Shown here: one piece after another, positions 16,531 to 24,854 of the stretch
Position numbering within the stretch: position 1 is the stretch's first letter
Layout of the letters: every line of letters starts with the position of its first letter
Assembly (NCBI GenBank): GCA_022839625.1
Contig: JALHJL010000002.1
Coordinates: forward strand, 151,561-215,560
Reading direction: 5' to 3'
From: Phycisphaerales bacterium
GTDB lineage: Bacteria > Planctomycetota > Phycisphaerae > UBA1845 > Fen-1342
Length of the DNA: 64,000 nucleotides
Position numbers and translations under genes: made by a program
Notes under the pieces: generated by a model
Database searches by the model: none
Seen by the model: only the letters and a program-made list of their open reading frames with translations
What the model was told of the DNA's origin: nothing

Positions 16531-16959
16531 CTATGCTTTCACGCTGTTCGCCCACATCGCCGGGAGCTTCGGCTTCTCTCGCTCGAAGGCCGGCCCCATG
16601 AACGGGCGAGCCTTGTACGTCGCCATCACGGGCCTGCCCTTGCGCCCGCGCCTCCGAGCCTTGCCCCCGTACTCCAGGAGCGGCGGGGCCTCGGCCGTGC
16701 CGTGCAGGGGCGTCGGGCCGATGACCACGCTCTTTCGCCCCGGGTCGTAGCCGAAGTAGATGAGCTTCCGCAGCAGGCCCACGTGGCTGCTGGGCGGGCT
16801 GCCTGGCTCCGACACCGCCTTGCGCTTGCGGATGGAGTGCTTCGCGCCGGTCCGCACGAACGCCCCGAACTTCGAGAGCACCTTCCGCGCGGCCTTGTCC
16901 ACCCGGCTCGTGACCGCCTTGCGGTCGAAGAACATCTGCTTGGTCACCATCCCGATCAT
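16531..16959 (-). CDS. HK97 gp10-like head-tail/minor tail protein
   Basis: A 142-residue basic protein starting MIGMVTKQMFFDRKAV; its ATG overlaps the stop of the next gene upstream by 4 nt. The AARKVLSKFGAFVRTGAKHSIRKRK segment and the C-terminal RPFMGPAFEREKPKLP motif match phage gp10-like tail-completion proteins, where the 'RPFM.PA' motif is frequent. Together with the 141-residue gene upstream it would form the head-to-tail connection or tail terminator. Confidence 0.7.
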   Translation of the reverse strand: MIGMVTKQMFFDRKAVTSRVDKAARKVLSKFGAFVRTGAKHSIRKRKAVSEPGSPPSSHVGLLRKLIYFGYDPGRKSVVIGPTPLHGTAEAPPLLEYGGKARRRGRKGRPVMATYKARPFMGPAFEREKPKLPAMWANSVKA

Positions 16960-17381
16960 GCCGTCATCACCCTCAAGGTCAGCGTCAGGACGCTGGTGAA
17001 CTGCCGCAGCTCGCCCAGGTGCTCCTGGGAGTAGATGGGCGTGTTCTCCGTCTTGACCCATGCCGCATCGCCGAACCGCCCCGTGGCGCGGATGAACTCC
17101 GCGATCTCCTGCACCAGGCCCATCAGGGCGTCGATTTCCGCGTTGTCGCTTGCGGCGAGCTTCTTCTGGACGCCGATGTCCACTTGCACGTCGCTCTGCG
17201 CCAGGCCGCGCCCCGCGGTGGTCAGTTCCACGCCTTTGGGCACAACCGTCACGTGAAGGTCCGTCATGTCCTTCAGGTCGAAGGCGGGCCTGTACGCCCG
17301 CGCCGCCGTAAACGGCTGACTGAACGTGTGACCGTTCAGTGCCGCAACGATGGCTTCCGCGATGTCCGCGATCAGCGCCAT
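16956..17381 (-). CDS. Tail terminator-like protein
   Basis: A 141-residue protein. The N-terminal helix (MALIADIAEAIVAALNGH), FDLKDMTDLHVTVVPKGVELTTAGRG and QVDIGVQKKLAASDNAEIDALMGLVQEI follow the pattern of small tail terminator proteins (lambda gpU type). It ends with LTLTLRVMTA, a beta strand usual at the end of such proteins. Located directly before the gp10-like and tail tube genes. Assigned from position and pattern. Confidence 0.6.
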   Translation of the reverse strand: MALIADIAEAIVAALNGHTFSQPFTAARAYRPAFDLKDMTDLHVTVVPKGVELTTAGRGLAQSDVQVDIGVQKKLAASDNAEIDALMGLVQEIAEFIRATGRFGDAAWVKTENTPIYSQEHLGELRQFTSVLTLTLRVMTA

Positions 17382-17384
17382 GGG

Positions 17385-17741
17385 TTAGGTCACCTTCTTC
17401 ACTTCCCCGACCAGCCAGTCCACGTCGGCCTGGTTTGCCGGCTCGACGGCTGCCAGTGCTTCGGCCAGACCCACGCCCTTGGCGGCATCCCGGCGCATCG
17501 CCCGGGCGATTCCCGCCAGGCGCTGACCCGCCAGGTACGCCCAACGCTCGGCGGCGGTCATGGTCTCGACCCGCGCGGCCCGCGCTTCCTCGGCCTGCCG
17601 CTGTTCGGGCGTCAACGTCGCCAGCCGCTCCTGGCGGCGGGCCTCGACCTCCGCCTGACGCTCCTCCGGCGTCATCCGCATCCGCTCGATGACCGCCTGC
17701 TCAGCGGCCGAGAGTTCCATCTGTCGTCTCGTCTCTGCCAT
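17385..17741 (-). CDS. Hypothetical helical protein
   Basis: A 118-residue, highly helical protein rich in Glu, Arg and Ala (SAAEQAVIERMRMTPEERQAEVEARRQERLATLTPEQRQAEEARAA). The first half is probably a coiled coil. TAGGAGAGCATCGC precedes the ATG. It lies 3 nt from the next gene and 11 nt from the Tyr-rich gene upstream. No family recognised. Confidence 0.6.
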   Translation of the reverse strand: MAETRRQMELSAAEQAVIERMRMTPEERQAEVEARRQERLATLTPEQRQAEEARAARVETMTAAERWAYLAGQRLAGIARAMRRDAAKGVGLAEALAAVEPANQADVDWLVGEVKKVT

Positions 17742-17752
17742 GCGATGCTCTC

Positions 17753-18874
17753 CTACGCGACCAGGGTCTGCCCGTGGCCGTAAGCCTGGTCGAACACGAA
17801 AAGGGAATCCCCGTCGGCGTCGTTGATCCGTCCCTCCCGGCGGAGCATGACCATCTTCCCGCCGCCGCTGTCCATCTGGCCGGAGATGTCCATCCCGCGG
17901 TAGACGCGGACAATGGCGTCCCAGCCCAGGTACAGGTAGGCGTCGTAGTACAGCCGGAAGTAGCCGAACAGGTCGGACCGGCTCTGGTAGTCGAAGTAGA
18001 TCGAGCCGTAGTAGTAAGCTTCCAGGCTGCCCCAGCGCCCCACGTTCACCCTGCCGCCGTAATAGGCGACCAGGTTGGAGTAGTACTCCACGGTCATGTA
18101 GCCGTTGATGGTGAGCGTGCCTGCGTACTCAACGTAGACCTGCGAACCGCCGTAGGCGTACAGGTAGCCGTCCAACGTCACGTCGCCGTGGACGTAGAGG
18201 TAACCCGAATCAACCACATTCAGGTAGTTGCGGACCGTCAGGCCGCCGCCCGACTCGACGTACAGTTCGCCCCCGTAGCGAACATCGACGTAACTGCCGT
18301 AGTAGAAGTCGGCGTTGCCGTAGATGCGCAGTGTGCTGTAGTCCTCGACGTTCAGGTAGCCGTCGAAGTACGCCGATCCGCCGGACTCCACGGAGACATA
18401 CGCACCCTGGTAGAGGTAGGAGTAGGCGTTCCAGTCCTGGTAGAACCAGCCGTAGACGTACAGGCTGGAGCCGTACACCACGTCGAAGTACGAGTAGGGC
18501 CCAACGTAGATCGAGCCGCCGGCATCCACCGTTCCCCCATAGAGGACCGCGACCCCACCGTAATCGTCCACCCAGCCGTAGGTGTCCACTTCGAGGTAGC
18601 CCTGTACCTCGACGTAGGCGTAGACGTGCAGGCCGCCCTGGACGTAGACCGACGCGCCGCTCTCGACCGTCATCTGCGTCCCGAGTTCGAGCACCCCGTA
18701 GCCGTCGATGGTGATGGTCCGGCCGCTGGCAAGCGTAAGATAGGACCCGTCCGCAGTGACGGTGTGGTAATCGGCGACGACCACGTCATCGACCGACAGG
18801 TCGGGCACGACGCCACCGACCCAGGTCGTCGGGTCGTCCCAGTAGCCTGATTGTGCACTCGTAATCGTCGCCAC
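17753..18874 (-). CDS. Tyrosine-rich repetitive beta-solenoid-like protein
   Basis: A 373-residue protein from a GTG start with GAGG 5 nt upstream. After an opening ITSAQSGYWDDPTTWVGGVVPD, a G8-domain-like start, residues 60-345 consist of about 20 degenerate repeats of 10-13 residues of the type GYLxV..GGSxYV, extremely rich in Tyr, Gly, Val and Ser (for example YGNADFYYGSYVDVRYGG). Such spacing fits a right-handed beta-helix or solenoid. The end (GGGKMVMLRREGRINDADGD) leaves the pattern. It lies among the head-completion and tail genes, so a fibre, spike or capsid decoration role is possible. Start and strand are secure; function is not. Confidence 0.6.
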   Translation of the reverse strand: MATITSAQSGYWDDPTTWVGGVVPDLSVDDVVVADYHTVTADGSYLTLASGRTITIDGYGVLELGTQMTVESGASVYVQGGLHVYAYVEVQGYLEVDTYGWVDDYGGVAVLYGGTVDAGGSIYVGPYSYFDVVYGSSLYVYGWFYQDWNAYSYLYQGAYVSVESGGSAYFDGYLNVEDYSTLRIYGNADFYYGSYVDVRYGGELYVESGGGLTVRNYLNVVDSGYLYVHGDVTLDGYLYAYGGSQVYVEYAGTLTINGYMTVEYYSNLVAYYGGRVNVGRWGSLEAYYYGSIYFDYQSRSDLFGYFRLYYDAYLYLGWDAIVRVYRGMDISGQMDSGGGKMVMLRREGRINDADGDSLFVFDQAYGHGQTLVA

Positions 18875-18881
18875 AATCGCC

Positions 18882-19244
18882 TCACGCGAAGATGCGGTAA
18901 ACCACGCCCTGGTTGCTCACGACGACGCGGACGTAGACCTTGCTAGCGTCGTCGATGCGGATGACCAGGCCCTCGTAGTTGCTGGGCATGACGGGGATGT
19001 TCTGCCCAGCCGAGTCGCCGATGAAGCACGGGTAGCTGTTGAGCGGGTTGCCGTAGTTGTCCACCCGAGCGCCGACCCAGACGAACCGGCACGGCGTCGG
19101 GGTCGCTACGAGCGGCTGGGGCGTCCCGGCCGACGGAACGGTCTTGGTGCCACCCGCAAACGACGTGCACCCGGCGATGTCGAACTGCGGCGCGCCGCTT
19201 GGGCTGACCTCCACGTCCATCGAGTTGATCCAGCGCTTGGCCAC
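18882..19244 (-). CDS. Hypothetical structural-region protein
   Basis: A 120-residue protein with a GTG start and GGAGG about 9 nt upstream. It looks beta-rich (CRFVWVGARVDNYGNPLNSYPCFIGD, NYEGLVIRIDDASKVYVRVVVSNQGVVYRIFA). The C-terminal half resembles small phage head decoration or structural proteins of unknown fold. Directly upstream of the Tyr-rich gene, with 7 nt between. No family assigned. Confidence 0.6.
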   Translation of the reverse strand: MAKRWINSMDVEVSPSGAPQFDIAGCTSFAGGTKTVPSAGTPQPLVATPTPCRFVWVGARVDNYGNPLNSYPCFIGDSAGQNIPVMPSNYEGLVIRIDDASKVYVRVVVSNQGVVYRIFA

Positions 19245-19248
19245 GTCG

Positions 19249-19485
19249 TCAGCCTCCGATCACCAGCTTCCACACCGCCGCGATGGCCAAGGACACGACC
19301 GACCCGGCGATGATCCACAGCAGTTTCGACCGCACGGCCTCGGCCGCCTCCAGCCGGTCCAGGCGAAGCTGGATGCCGGGCTTGGAGTTGCCTCGAATCG
19401 CCTCGTCCAGCCGGTCGAGCTTCGCGTGGATGGCCGAGAACTCGCCCTTGCACACCCGCTCGTACTGTCCTGCGCACTCGCTCAT
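19249..19485 (-). CDS. Small membrane-anchored coiled-coil protein (XhlA-like)
   Basis: A 78-residue protein starting MSECAGQYERVCKGEF; its ATG overlaps the preceding stop by 4 nt. A short coiled coil (IHAKLDRLDEAI..., RLDRLEAAEAVR) is followed by one membrane helix (LLWIIAGSVVSLAIAAVWKLVIGG). This layout is that of XhlA/hemolysin-type phage proteins and related small anchors. Its place among head-completion genes is unusual for a lysis protein. Confidence 0.6.
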   Translation of the reverse strand: MSECAGQYERVCKGEFSAIHAKLDRLDEAIRGNSKPGIQLRLDRLEAAEAVRSKLLWIIAGSVVSLAIAAVWKLVIGG

Positions 19486-19841
19486 GCCGTGTCCACTTCC
19501 TTCGTGTGAATCCGCATCGTCGTGCGGTATGGGTCGCTCCACCGCCAGTGTCCCTGGTTGCCGAGGCTCATCACCTCGTGAACCACGCCGTCGGCAACCA
19601 CTTGATCGCCCGCTTGCGGCTCGCCGAAAACGGGGGCAAAGTCCGCCGCGGCCACCAGGAAGTCCGTCACGTGCGCCGCGACCACCAGACCGAAGTCATC
19701 CTGGACCTCGTACTGCGTCCGCCCGAACGTCGCGCTGAGCGACTGCTCCTGGGCACCCCGGCGATAGGTGACCTGGCTGGAGCAGTGCGCCGAACGCTGC
19801 TGCTCCAGCCATTGGCTTCCTTGCCTCAACAGGTCACCCAC
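19482..19841 (-). CDS. Head-tail joining protein (FII-like)
   Basis: A 119-residue protein from a GTG start with GGAGG 10 nt upstream. The C-terminal stretch FGEPQAGDQVVADGVVHEVMSLGNQGHWRWSDPYRTTMRIHTKEV follows the pattern of small lambda FII-type or head-completion proteins (property of a beta-barrel with a GD.V...G..YEV signature). It follows the DUF2190-like gene and the capsid gene, the usual position. Confidence 0.65.
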   Translation of the reverse strand: MGDLLRQGSQWLEQQRSAHCSSQVTYRRGAQEQSLSATFGRTQYEVQDDFGLVVAAHVTDFLVAAADFAPVFGEPQAGDQVVADGVVHEVMSLGNQGHWRWSDPYRTTMRIHTKEVDTA

Positions 19842-19857
19842 GCTTCAAGCGCCTCCG

Positions 19858-20181
19858 TTACTGGCTCATCCGAACCCGGACGGTCGTGTCGACGTCGGCC
19901 GCGGCCTTGACGCACTTGCCGATGAGCTTGTTGCCCGTGGCCGTGGTCGTCGCCCGCTGATTGGTCGCGTCCCAGTAGCACAAGGCCCCGGCCGTGATCC
20001 CAGAGCCGGTGGCCTTGGGGAAGTCGAAGACGCCCGCGACCGCCAGCGCCCCCAGCTTGTTCGCCGAGATGGGCTGCTTGGTCACGCCGACCAGTTCGCC
20101 CTGGACCACGACCGCCCCGGCCGCGACGTCCGCCGTCGGGGTGTAGTCGATTGCTTCGCCGTCATGCACAAAGGTCGCCAT
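19858..20181 (-). CDS. DUF2190-like capsid cement/decoration protein
   Basis: A 107-residue protein, MATFVHDGEAIDYTPTADVAAGAVVVQGELVGVTKQPISANKLG. This opening and the GVFDFPKATGSGITAGALCYWDATNQRAT segment are the signature of the DUF2190 family, small beta-barrel proteins found directly downstream of major capsid genes, thought to decorate the capsid. GAGGACCAATCA precedes the ATG. Confidence 0.85.
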   Translation of the reverse strand: MATFVHDGEAIDYTPTADVAAGAVVVQGELVGVTKQPISANKLGALAVAGVFDFPKATGSGITAGALCYWDATNQRATTTATGNKLIGKCVKAAADVDTTVRVRMSQ

Positions 20182-20196
20182 TGATTGGTCCTCCGC

Positions 20197-22533
20197 TTAC
20201 GCTTCGCCCTTGCTCTTGAGCCCGCCGCGCGGGTCTTGAAGCGCGACACCGAAGTCGTGGTAGCCGCGCATCCGCACGCCGAGCACGTTGAAGTCCGCCT
20301 CCGCCGTCTCGATGACCGGCGACTCCTGGCCGTTGAGGAACGCCACCTCGATGACCGGCAGGTCCGCCGGGTCGGCCAGCAAGTACCACGCCTTCGCGCT
20401 CGACCCGGTGTAAGCCGCGTTGGCCAGATACCGGCCGACCTCGATTCGGAACTTGCCGACGTGCGGGTTGGCGATGGGGTACTTGGTGCTGGAGGTCGTG
20501 TCCCGAATCTCCAGGCTCTTGTAGAGCTGCGTGCCCATGGCCGACAGGGCCGTCGGCACCAGGAGAATGGCGGGCATCACGCCGATGGGCTTGCCGTCGG
20601 AGTCCACCTGGTCCATGAAGGCCACCTCGGCCTTCGTCAGGCCGTCGATGGAGAGGACCGTGTCTGCCCCGCTCAGGTAGTTCTTGTTGCCGGCGGTGAA
20701 GAAGGCGGCGTTGTTCAGGAACGCCGTCCAGAACACGTCGTTGATCTTCAGGCCGCTGCCGCGCCCGAGCTTGCGGGGCACCAGCGTGATCGCGCCCAGG
20801 TCGTCGTTGATGATGTCCCGCCGGTCGATGGAGAGCATCAGGCCGTAGGTGTCGGCCTTGTTGGTGTAGGACTCGTTGCCGAGCGTCCCGTGCTTCAGCT
20901 CCCCGCCGGGGGCCACGATCTCGTACTGGTCCTTGCCGATAAGGCGGTAGGACGTGACCGTCTTGAAGTCCGGCACGTTCCGCACCGCGCAGATGTTCCG
21001 CCATGTCCGCTCGACGCTGAAGAAGCCCTCCAGCAGGAACTTGTTGGCGACGTTCGAGAGGATGCCGCCGATGTCCACGGTCGAGAAGCCGGCGGCCTGG
21101 ACCTGCCGCCCGAAGGCGTAGCGCAGGGCCTCGCGGCTGTCGCGGAAGGACCGCTCCGGGTAGCCGTTGGCCCAGGCGGCTTCGAGGAAGAGCTCCTGGA
21201 GGCCGATTCCGCCGCGGAAGCGCCGCTCGGCCTGCTCCAGCACCTCCTCGTGGTAGTGCTTCTCCGGTTCGGCGAGCTTGGCCGTCAGGACGCACGCCGC
21301 CTCCAGCGTCGCCGCATCGCACGACCGGCCGCGGTCCCGCTGGGCCGCGATATGCACGTCCGCCTGCGGGCGGCTCTCCCGCATGGCCTTGAGAACCTTC
21401 TGCGAGGTGTCTTCCACGCTCCAGCCGAGCTTGATCGCGTCGCGCTCGATGCGCGGGAACTCGCCCGCGCAGACCTCCTGGATGGCGGCCACGCGCTCGC
21501 GCTCGACGCGGACGGCGCTGGCCGCTTCCTCGCGGGCGCTCGCCGCGGCCTGCACCGCAGCATCCTGGGACGCGGTCGCCTTCACTGCAGGCTGTGGGTT
21601 CGCCGCAGGCTTCTTGTCCTTGTCATCGTGATCGAGGTCGGGCGGTTCCTCACCCTTCTCGAACGCCGCCTTGAGCTTGGCGGTCTGCTCCTCGTCCAGC
21701 ACGGCGGCGTCAATGCCGTGCTCCTCAAGCCACTTTTCGAAGTCCATGACGTTGCCTCCGTACAGGTTGAACCGTGCCGCGAGCTTCATCCTTGTCGAGG
21801 CGTCCGCGCCCACGGCGACGACCGACACCTCCCGCAAGACCGATTTCTTCACGTGGTAGAACGGCCCCTCGTGCTCCTGGCCGTTGACGCTCCGGCGCGA
21901 GCGGACCAGGTCCCACTCCAACACCTCCGCGCCGATGGATAGTTGCCACTCCGCACCGGCCCGGGCCTGCTCGACGATGCCCCTGGCCTGGCCGCTGGAG
22001 GAAAGAATCTCCCCCTCGACCACGAGCGTGTCGCCGTCGACGCGGGCCTTCACCATGCCGACGCGAGCGCCCGTGCGGTTCTCGTGGTTGGTCAGCAGCG
22101 GCACCGAGTCGGGAACCTCCAGCCCCGCCAGGTCCACCACCACCGGGTGCCGCCAGCCCGGCAGGCGCATCTTGCCCCCCGAGTAGGCCACGCCCATCAC
22201 GCGGATGCGTCCGGGCGGCCCGTCGCCGGAGGCGGCCTCGATGACGAGGAACTCGCCCGCGTGGTCGGCAGACAGGTCCGCCGAGCCCTCGGCCTCGTCG
22301 CTGGCGGGCTCGAAGAGGATGGGCTTGTGCCCGTGTTCCTTGAGCCACGCCTTGGCCTCGTCCACGCTGAACTTCTCCGCGTCGAAGCGGATGGCCTGGA
22401 GTTCCGCCTTGCCGTCGGCGGTGATGCCCCAGACGGCGTGGATGCCCGGGCCGAACTCGTCGTTCTCCCGGCGGAACCGCTCGTAACGCGACGGGTCCTT
22501 CAGGCGCGCACTGTGTTCAGTGGGATAAGGCAT
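20197..22533 (-). CDS. Fused prohead protease and major capsid protein
   Basis: A 778-residue protein; start at ATG 22533 (MPYPTEHSARLKDPSRYERF), overlapping the portal stop. Residues 1-80 are a small domain (PGIHAVWGITADGKAELQAIRF). Residues about 80-260 look like a prohead protease (PLLTNHENRTGARVGMVKA, AEWQLSIGAEVLEW, LREVSVVAVGADA). Residues 265-345 are a charged scaffold-like linker. From about 390 to the end the sequence is a HK97-fold-like capsid protein (GGIGLQELFLEAAWANGYPERSFRD, FLLEGFFSVERTWRNICAVR, PRKLGRGSGLKINDVFW). Fusion of protease and capsid domains in one chain is known in some Mu-like and planctomycete phages. Confidence 0.85.
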   Translation of the reverse strand: MPYPTEHSARLKDPSRYERFRRENDEFGPGIHAVWGITADGKAELQAIRFDAEKFSVDEAKAWLKEHGHKPILFEPASDEAEGSADLSADHAGEFLVIEAASGDGPPGRIRVMGVAYSGGKMRLPGWRHPVVVDLAGLEVPDSVPLLTNHENRTGARVGMVKARVDGDTLVVEGEILSSSGQARGIVEQARAGAEWQLSIGAEVLEWDLVRSRRSVNGQEHEGPFYHVKKSVLREVSVVAVGADASTRMKLAARFNLYGGNVMDFEKWLEEHGIDAAVLDEEQTAKLKAAFEKGEEPPDLDHDDKDKKPAANPQPAVKATASQDAAVQAAASAREEAASAVRVERERVAAIQEVCAGEFPRIERDAIKLGWSVEDTSQKVLKAMRESRPQADVHIAAQRDRGRSCDAATLEAACVLTAKLAEPEKHYHEEVLEQAERRFRGGIGLQELFLEAAWANGYPERSFRDSREALRYAFGRQVQAAGFSTVDIGGILSNVANKFLLEGFFSVERTWRNICAVRNVPDFKTVTSYRLIGKDQYEIVAPGGELKHGTLGNESYTNKADTYGLMLSIDRRDIINDDLGAITLVPRKLGRGSGLKINDVFWTAFLNNAAFFTAGNKNYLSGADTVLSIDGLTKAEVAFMDQVDSDGKPIGVMPAILLVPTALSAMGTQLYKSLEIRDTTSSTKYPIANPHVGKFRIEVGRYLANAAYTGSSAKAWYLLADPADLPVIEVAFLNGQESPVIETAEADFNVLGVRMRGYHDFGVALQDPRGGLKSKGEA

Positions 22534-24007
22534 GCGCCGCCTCCTCGATGTCATCGGGGGACAGGTCTTCCGCGTCTCTCGCAGGGATCGCAGCCGCGGG
22601 CTTGGCACTCGGCTCGGGCAAGCCCAATTCCAGCATCAGATTCCGTTCGCGGGCGCGCTGGCGGAGCTCGGCCTCCCAGTCCTTGCCCTGGCGGGCGTAT
22701 TCGTGGGCGAGCGTGGTGGTGTGGTTCTTGAGCCGCGTCTCCTGGGCCGAGGCCTCCTTGGCCGGGTCCACGTGCTCCATCCCGTCCCAGAACCACTGGT
22801 GATCGGGCAATACCCGGCCACCGAGCGGCCCCGCCGAGTCGAAGACGAATTGCCCGCCGGCTTCCAGAGCGTATTCCCACAGCCACGCGGCCAGCACGCG
22901 GTCGAGGACCTTCTCGGCCATGAAGGCCTGGTCCACGCGGATGGACTTGTAGTAGGTCTGGTGGTCGAGGCGGCCGGAGGCGTAGTTGTAGCCGGACGAG
23001 TTGCCCGCCGCGACGTTGTAGGGCATGTTCAGGCAGCGGGCGATCTCGTTGAGGATTTCCCGCTTGAACTCGGCGTAGGTCGTCGCCGGCTGCATCGGCT
23101 CGACCTGCGACATCTTCCAGCCGCCCGGCATCGTCAGGAGCATGTTCCGCTCGAGTTCCACCAGGTCCATCGGTTCGACCTGCTCGGCCTCGCCGTTGGC
23201 CGGGGCATCGGTGTAGAGGATGCCCGCGAAGTCGGCCGCCGCCTCGGCCGCCCCCAGGACCGCCAGCGTGAACCGCCGCAGTTGCGCGAAGAGCGGAAGC
23301 GCGGGCGTGATCTCCGGGATGCCCCGGTGCTGGCCCGGCCGGTCCTGGCGGAAGACATGAATCACGTGCGAGGCGGGGACGGTGCGGTACTCGTCATTGA
23401 AGCCCCACACGCTGTTGCCCGGATGATTCTTCAGGACGTGGTAGGCCACCGGGTTGCCGAAGCCGTCGAGCACGATGCCGTCCACCTCGCGGCGGTCCAG
23501 CAGGTAGGCGTCGGGGCTGGTCACATGGTCCGCCTCGATGAGACGCAGGTCGAGCTTCACCGGGTGGTCGAGGACGGGGTTATTGACGAGCATGCCAAAC
23601 GCTTCGCCGTCCTGCGCCCGGGCCATCCGCATGGTGCGGAGCTTCTCGGCCAGCGAAACCTCGTGGGCCCAGCGGTCGAACTCGTGTTCGACCTCATTGT
23701 TCGCCTCGTCGCTTGCGGTGAGCATCTGGAGGCGGGGGCCCGTGCCGATGGTGTCGTTGGCAAGCGTCAGCACGATGCCCCGCGCGTAGGAGTTGTTGGC
23801 CACCTCGTAGCGGGCCCGGTTGCGGAGCGTCCGCCGAACCGCCATCGATGCGGCGGCGTCGGCCGACAGGGCGTCGGCGTTGGCCCAGTGGCGGCGGTTG
23901 TCCTCGGTCGTCGCGGCCGAGTCGAACCGTCCCCGCACCCGCCGGACGGGCACTGCCCGCAGGCGGCTCAGGGCAATCGGTCTCTTCTGGGTCGCGTTTG
24001 CGATCAT
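22517..24007 (-). CDS. Phage portal protein (lambda family)
   Basis: A 496-residue protein from ATG 24007. ANADALSADAAASMAVRRTLRNRARYEVANNSYARGIVLTLANDTIGTGPRLQ is the classic portal signature of the lambda group, followed by FDRWAHE..., HVIHVFRQDRPGQHRGIPEITPAL, and LNMPYNVAAGNSSGYNYASGRLDHQTYY. The protein forms the dodecameric portal at the capsid vertex. Its start overlaps the upstream stop by 1 nt. Confidence 0.93.
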   Translation of the reverse strand: MIANATQKRPIALSRLRAVPVRRVRGRFDSAATTEDNRRHWANADALSADAAASMAVRRTLRNRARYEVANNSYARGIVLTLANDTIGTGPRLQMLTASDEANNEVEHEFDRWAHEVSLAEKLRTMRMARAQDGEAFGMLVNNPVLDHPVKLDLRLIEADHVTSPDAYLLDRREVDGIVLDGFGNPVAYHVLKNHPGNSVWGFNDEYRTVPASHVIHVFRQDRPGQHRGIPEITPALPLFAQLRRFTLAVLGAAEAAADFAGILYTDAPANGEAEQVEPMDLVELERNMLLTMPGGWKMSQVEPMQPATTYAEFKREILNEIARCLNMPYNVAAGNSSGYNYASGRLDHQTYYKSIRVDQAFMAEKVLDRVLAAWLWEYALEAGGQFVFDSAGPLGGRVLPDHQWFWDGMEHVDPAKEASAQETRLKNHTTTLAHEYARQGKDWEAELRQRARERNLMLELGLPEPSAKPAAAIPARDAEDLSPDDIEEAAHALSH

Positions 24008-24204
24008 CAGGACGCCCCCGGCGGCACCAGCTTGGTCACGCGGACGCCGAGGCCCTTGGACTTGGCCGCCTCCTTGGAGGCCAGATACCGGTCCGCATCG
24101 ATCTGCTCGGTGAGGCTGTGCTGCTCCACGGAGCCGCTGTCGCCCGCAGCCCGCTTCGGGCCGGCGGCGTTCTGGCGGATGGTGTTGTCCAGGTCCTCGG
24201 CCAT
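24007..24204 (-). CDS. Small head-tail connector-like protein (gpW position)
   Basis: A 65-residue protein; the ATG at 24204 has AGAGGAAA upstream and gives MAEDLDNTIRQNAAGPKRAAGDSGSV. The segment VEQHSLTEQIDADRYLASKEAAK and the C-terminal KLVPPGAS recur in phages directly between terminase and portal, where lambda has gpW. No structure-based assignment is possible from sequence alone. It is the first gene after the promoter-like element at 24276. Confidence 0.65.
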   Translation of the reverse strand: MAEDLDNTIRQNAAGPKRAAGDSGSVEQHSLTEQIDADRYLASKEAAKSKGLGVRVTKLVPPGAS

Positions 24205-24275
24205 GCACTTTCCTCTGAAAGACAAAAGGCCCTTCATGCCCCACGAAGCGGGACACGAATCTTCTCGCCTACTGC

Positions 24276-24310
24276 GATACTTACCCGGCGCAGGGGCTAG
24301 ATGACGGACG
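24276..24310 (-). promoter_or_regulatory. Copy A of the 35-bp element-specific promoter-like motif
   Basis: Reading the minus strand: CGTCCGTCAT (24310-24301), 13 nt, CGGGTAAGTATC (24287-24276), then GCAGTA. It ends 71 nt before the start of the head-tail connector-like gene at 24204, so it would drive the portal, capsid and tail genes. Spacing is identical to copies B, C and D. Confidence 0.7.
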
Positions 24311-24578
24311 GGGGGAGGGAATTGGGCGGAGAGGTTCTACGGGTAGAAGGTCAGGGCGAAACATTCTCGCTACGAGGCGGCAAAGGGGCCGCCGCTAGAA
24401 CCGCCTGCCCAGCGGACAACCACACTGCCTGAAGCGGGCCCGATACCGCACCCGGCGACTTGACGTTGGCGAGCACAAGGGCTAAGAGCCTTAGGGCCTT
24501 CTGAGATGGTTTTTTAGCCGTTGCGCTCTTCTCTGTCAAAGCCGACCGCAAGCGAGTTCGCGCTGACGGGCGCAACGG
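24311..24578. other. Gap upstream of copy A, no convincing gene
   Basis: This 268-nt stretch separates the Zn-ribbon gene from the promoter-like element. A minus-strand frame is open from a TTG at 24575 to 24351, but it has no ribosome site and an odd composition (SALTEKSATAKKPSQKALRLLALVL), so it is not called. Terminator structure is not evident. Confidence 0.35.
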
Positions 24579-24854
24579 CTACACTTCTCGGCCGTTCCAA
24601 CCGATAACGTCGACACCCTTCTCGTAGGTTGTCATCCGCCGACCGCAATGACGGCACTCCCGGCGGCGGAGGATTCGCCCGCCGACGGTGGCGCGAGTGT
24701 AGAGGACGTGGAAGTGCCGGCAGCCGCAGCGCGGGCACTCCAGGCCGCGCTGGTTCGCCGTGCCGGTCAAACCACGGCCAGAGATTCCCACCCCGGCCGA
24801 TATTGCGGCCGACGGTTCCTCCGGCTTACCGGTTGCCTTTTCGCGCTCGTCCAT
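24579..24854 (-). CDS. NrdR-like zinc-ribbon protein
   Basis: A 91-residue protein whose ATG directly abuts the terminase stop. The middle part LECPRCGCRHFHVLYTRATVGGRILRRRECRHCGRRMTTYEKGVD has the same plan as the N-terminal zinc ribbon of NrdR (two CxxC pairs with RRRECxxCGRRxTTYE), but the ATP-cone that follows in NrdR is absent. It is therefore a stand-alone DNA-binding ribbon, perhaps similar in role to phage Ogr/Delta-type activators. Its location just upstream of late promoter copy A is compatible with a regulator; this is inference. Confidence 0.7.
   Translation of the reverse strand: MDEREKATGKPEEPSAAISAGVGISGRGLTGTANQRGLECPRCGCRHFHVLYTRATVGGRILRRRECRHCGRRMTTYEKGVDVIGWNGREV

Noticed and set aside
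24351..24575. 74-codon minus-strand frame after the zinc-ribbon gene
   Set aside because: Only a TTG start, no ribosome site, unusual composition.
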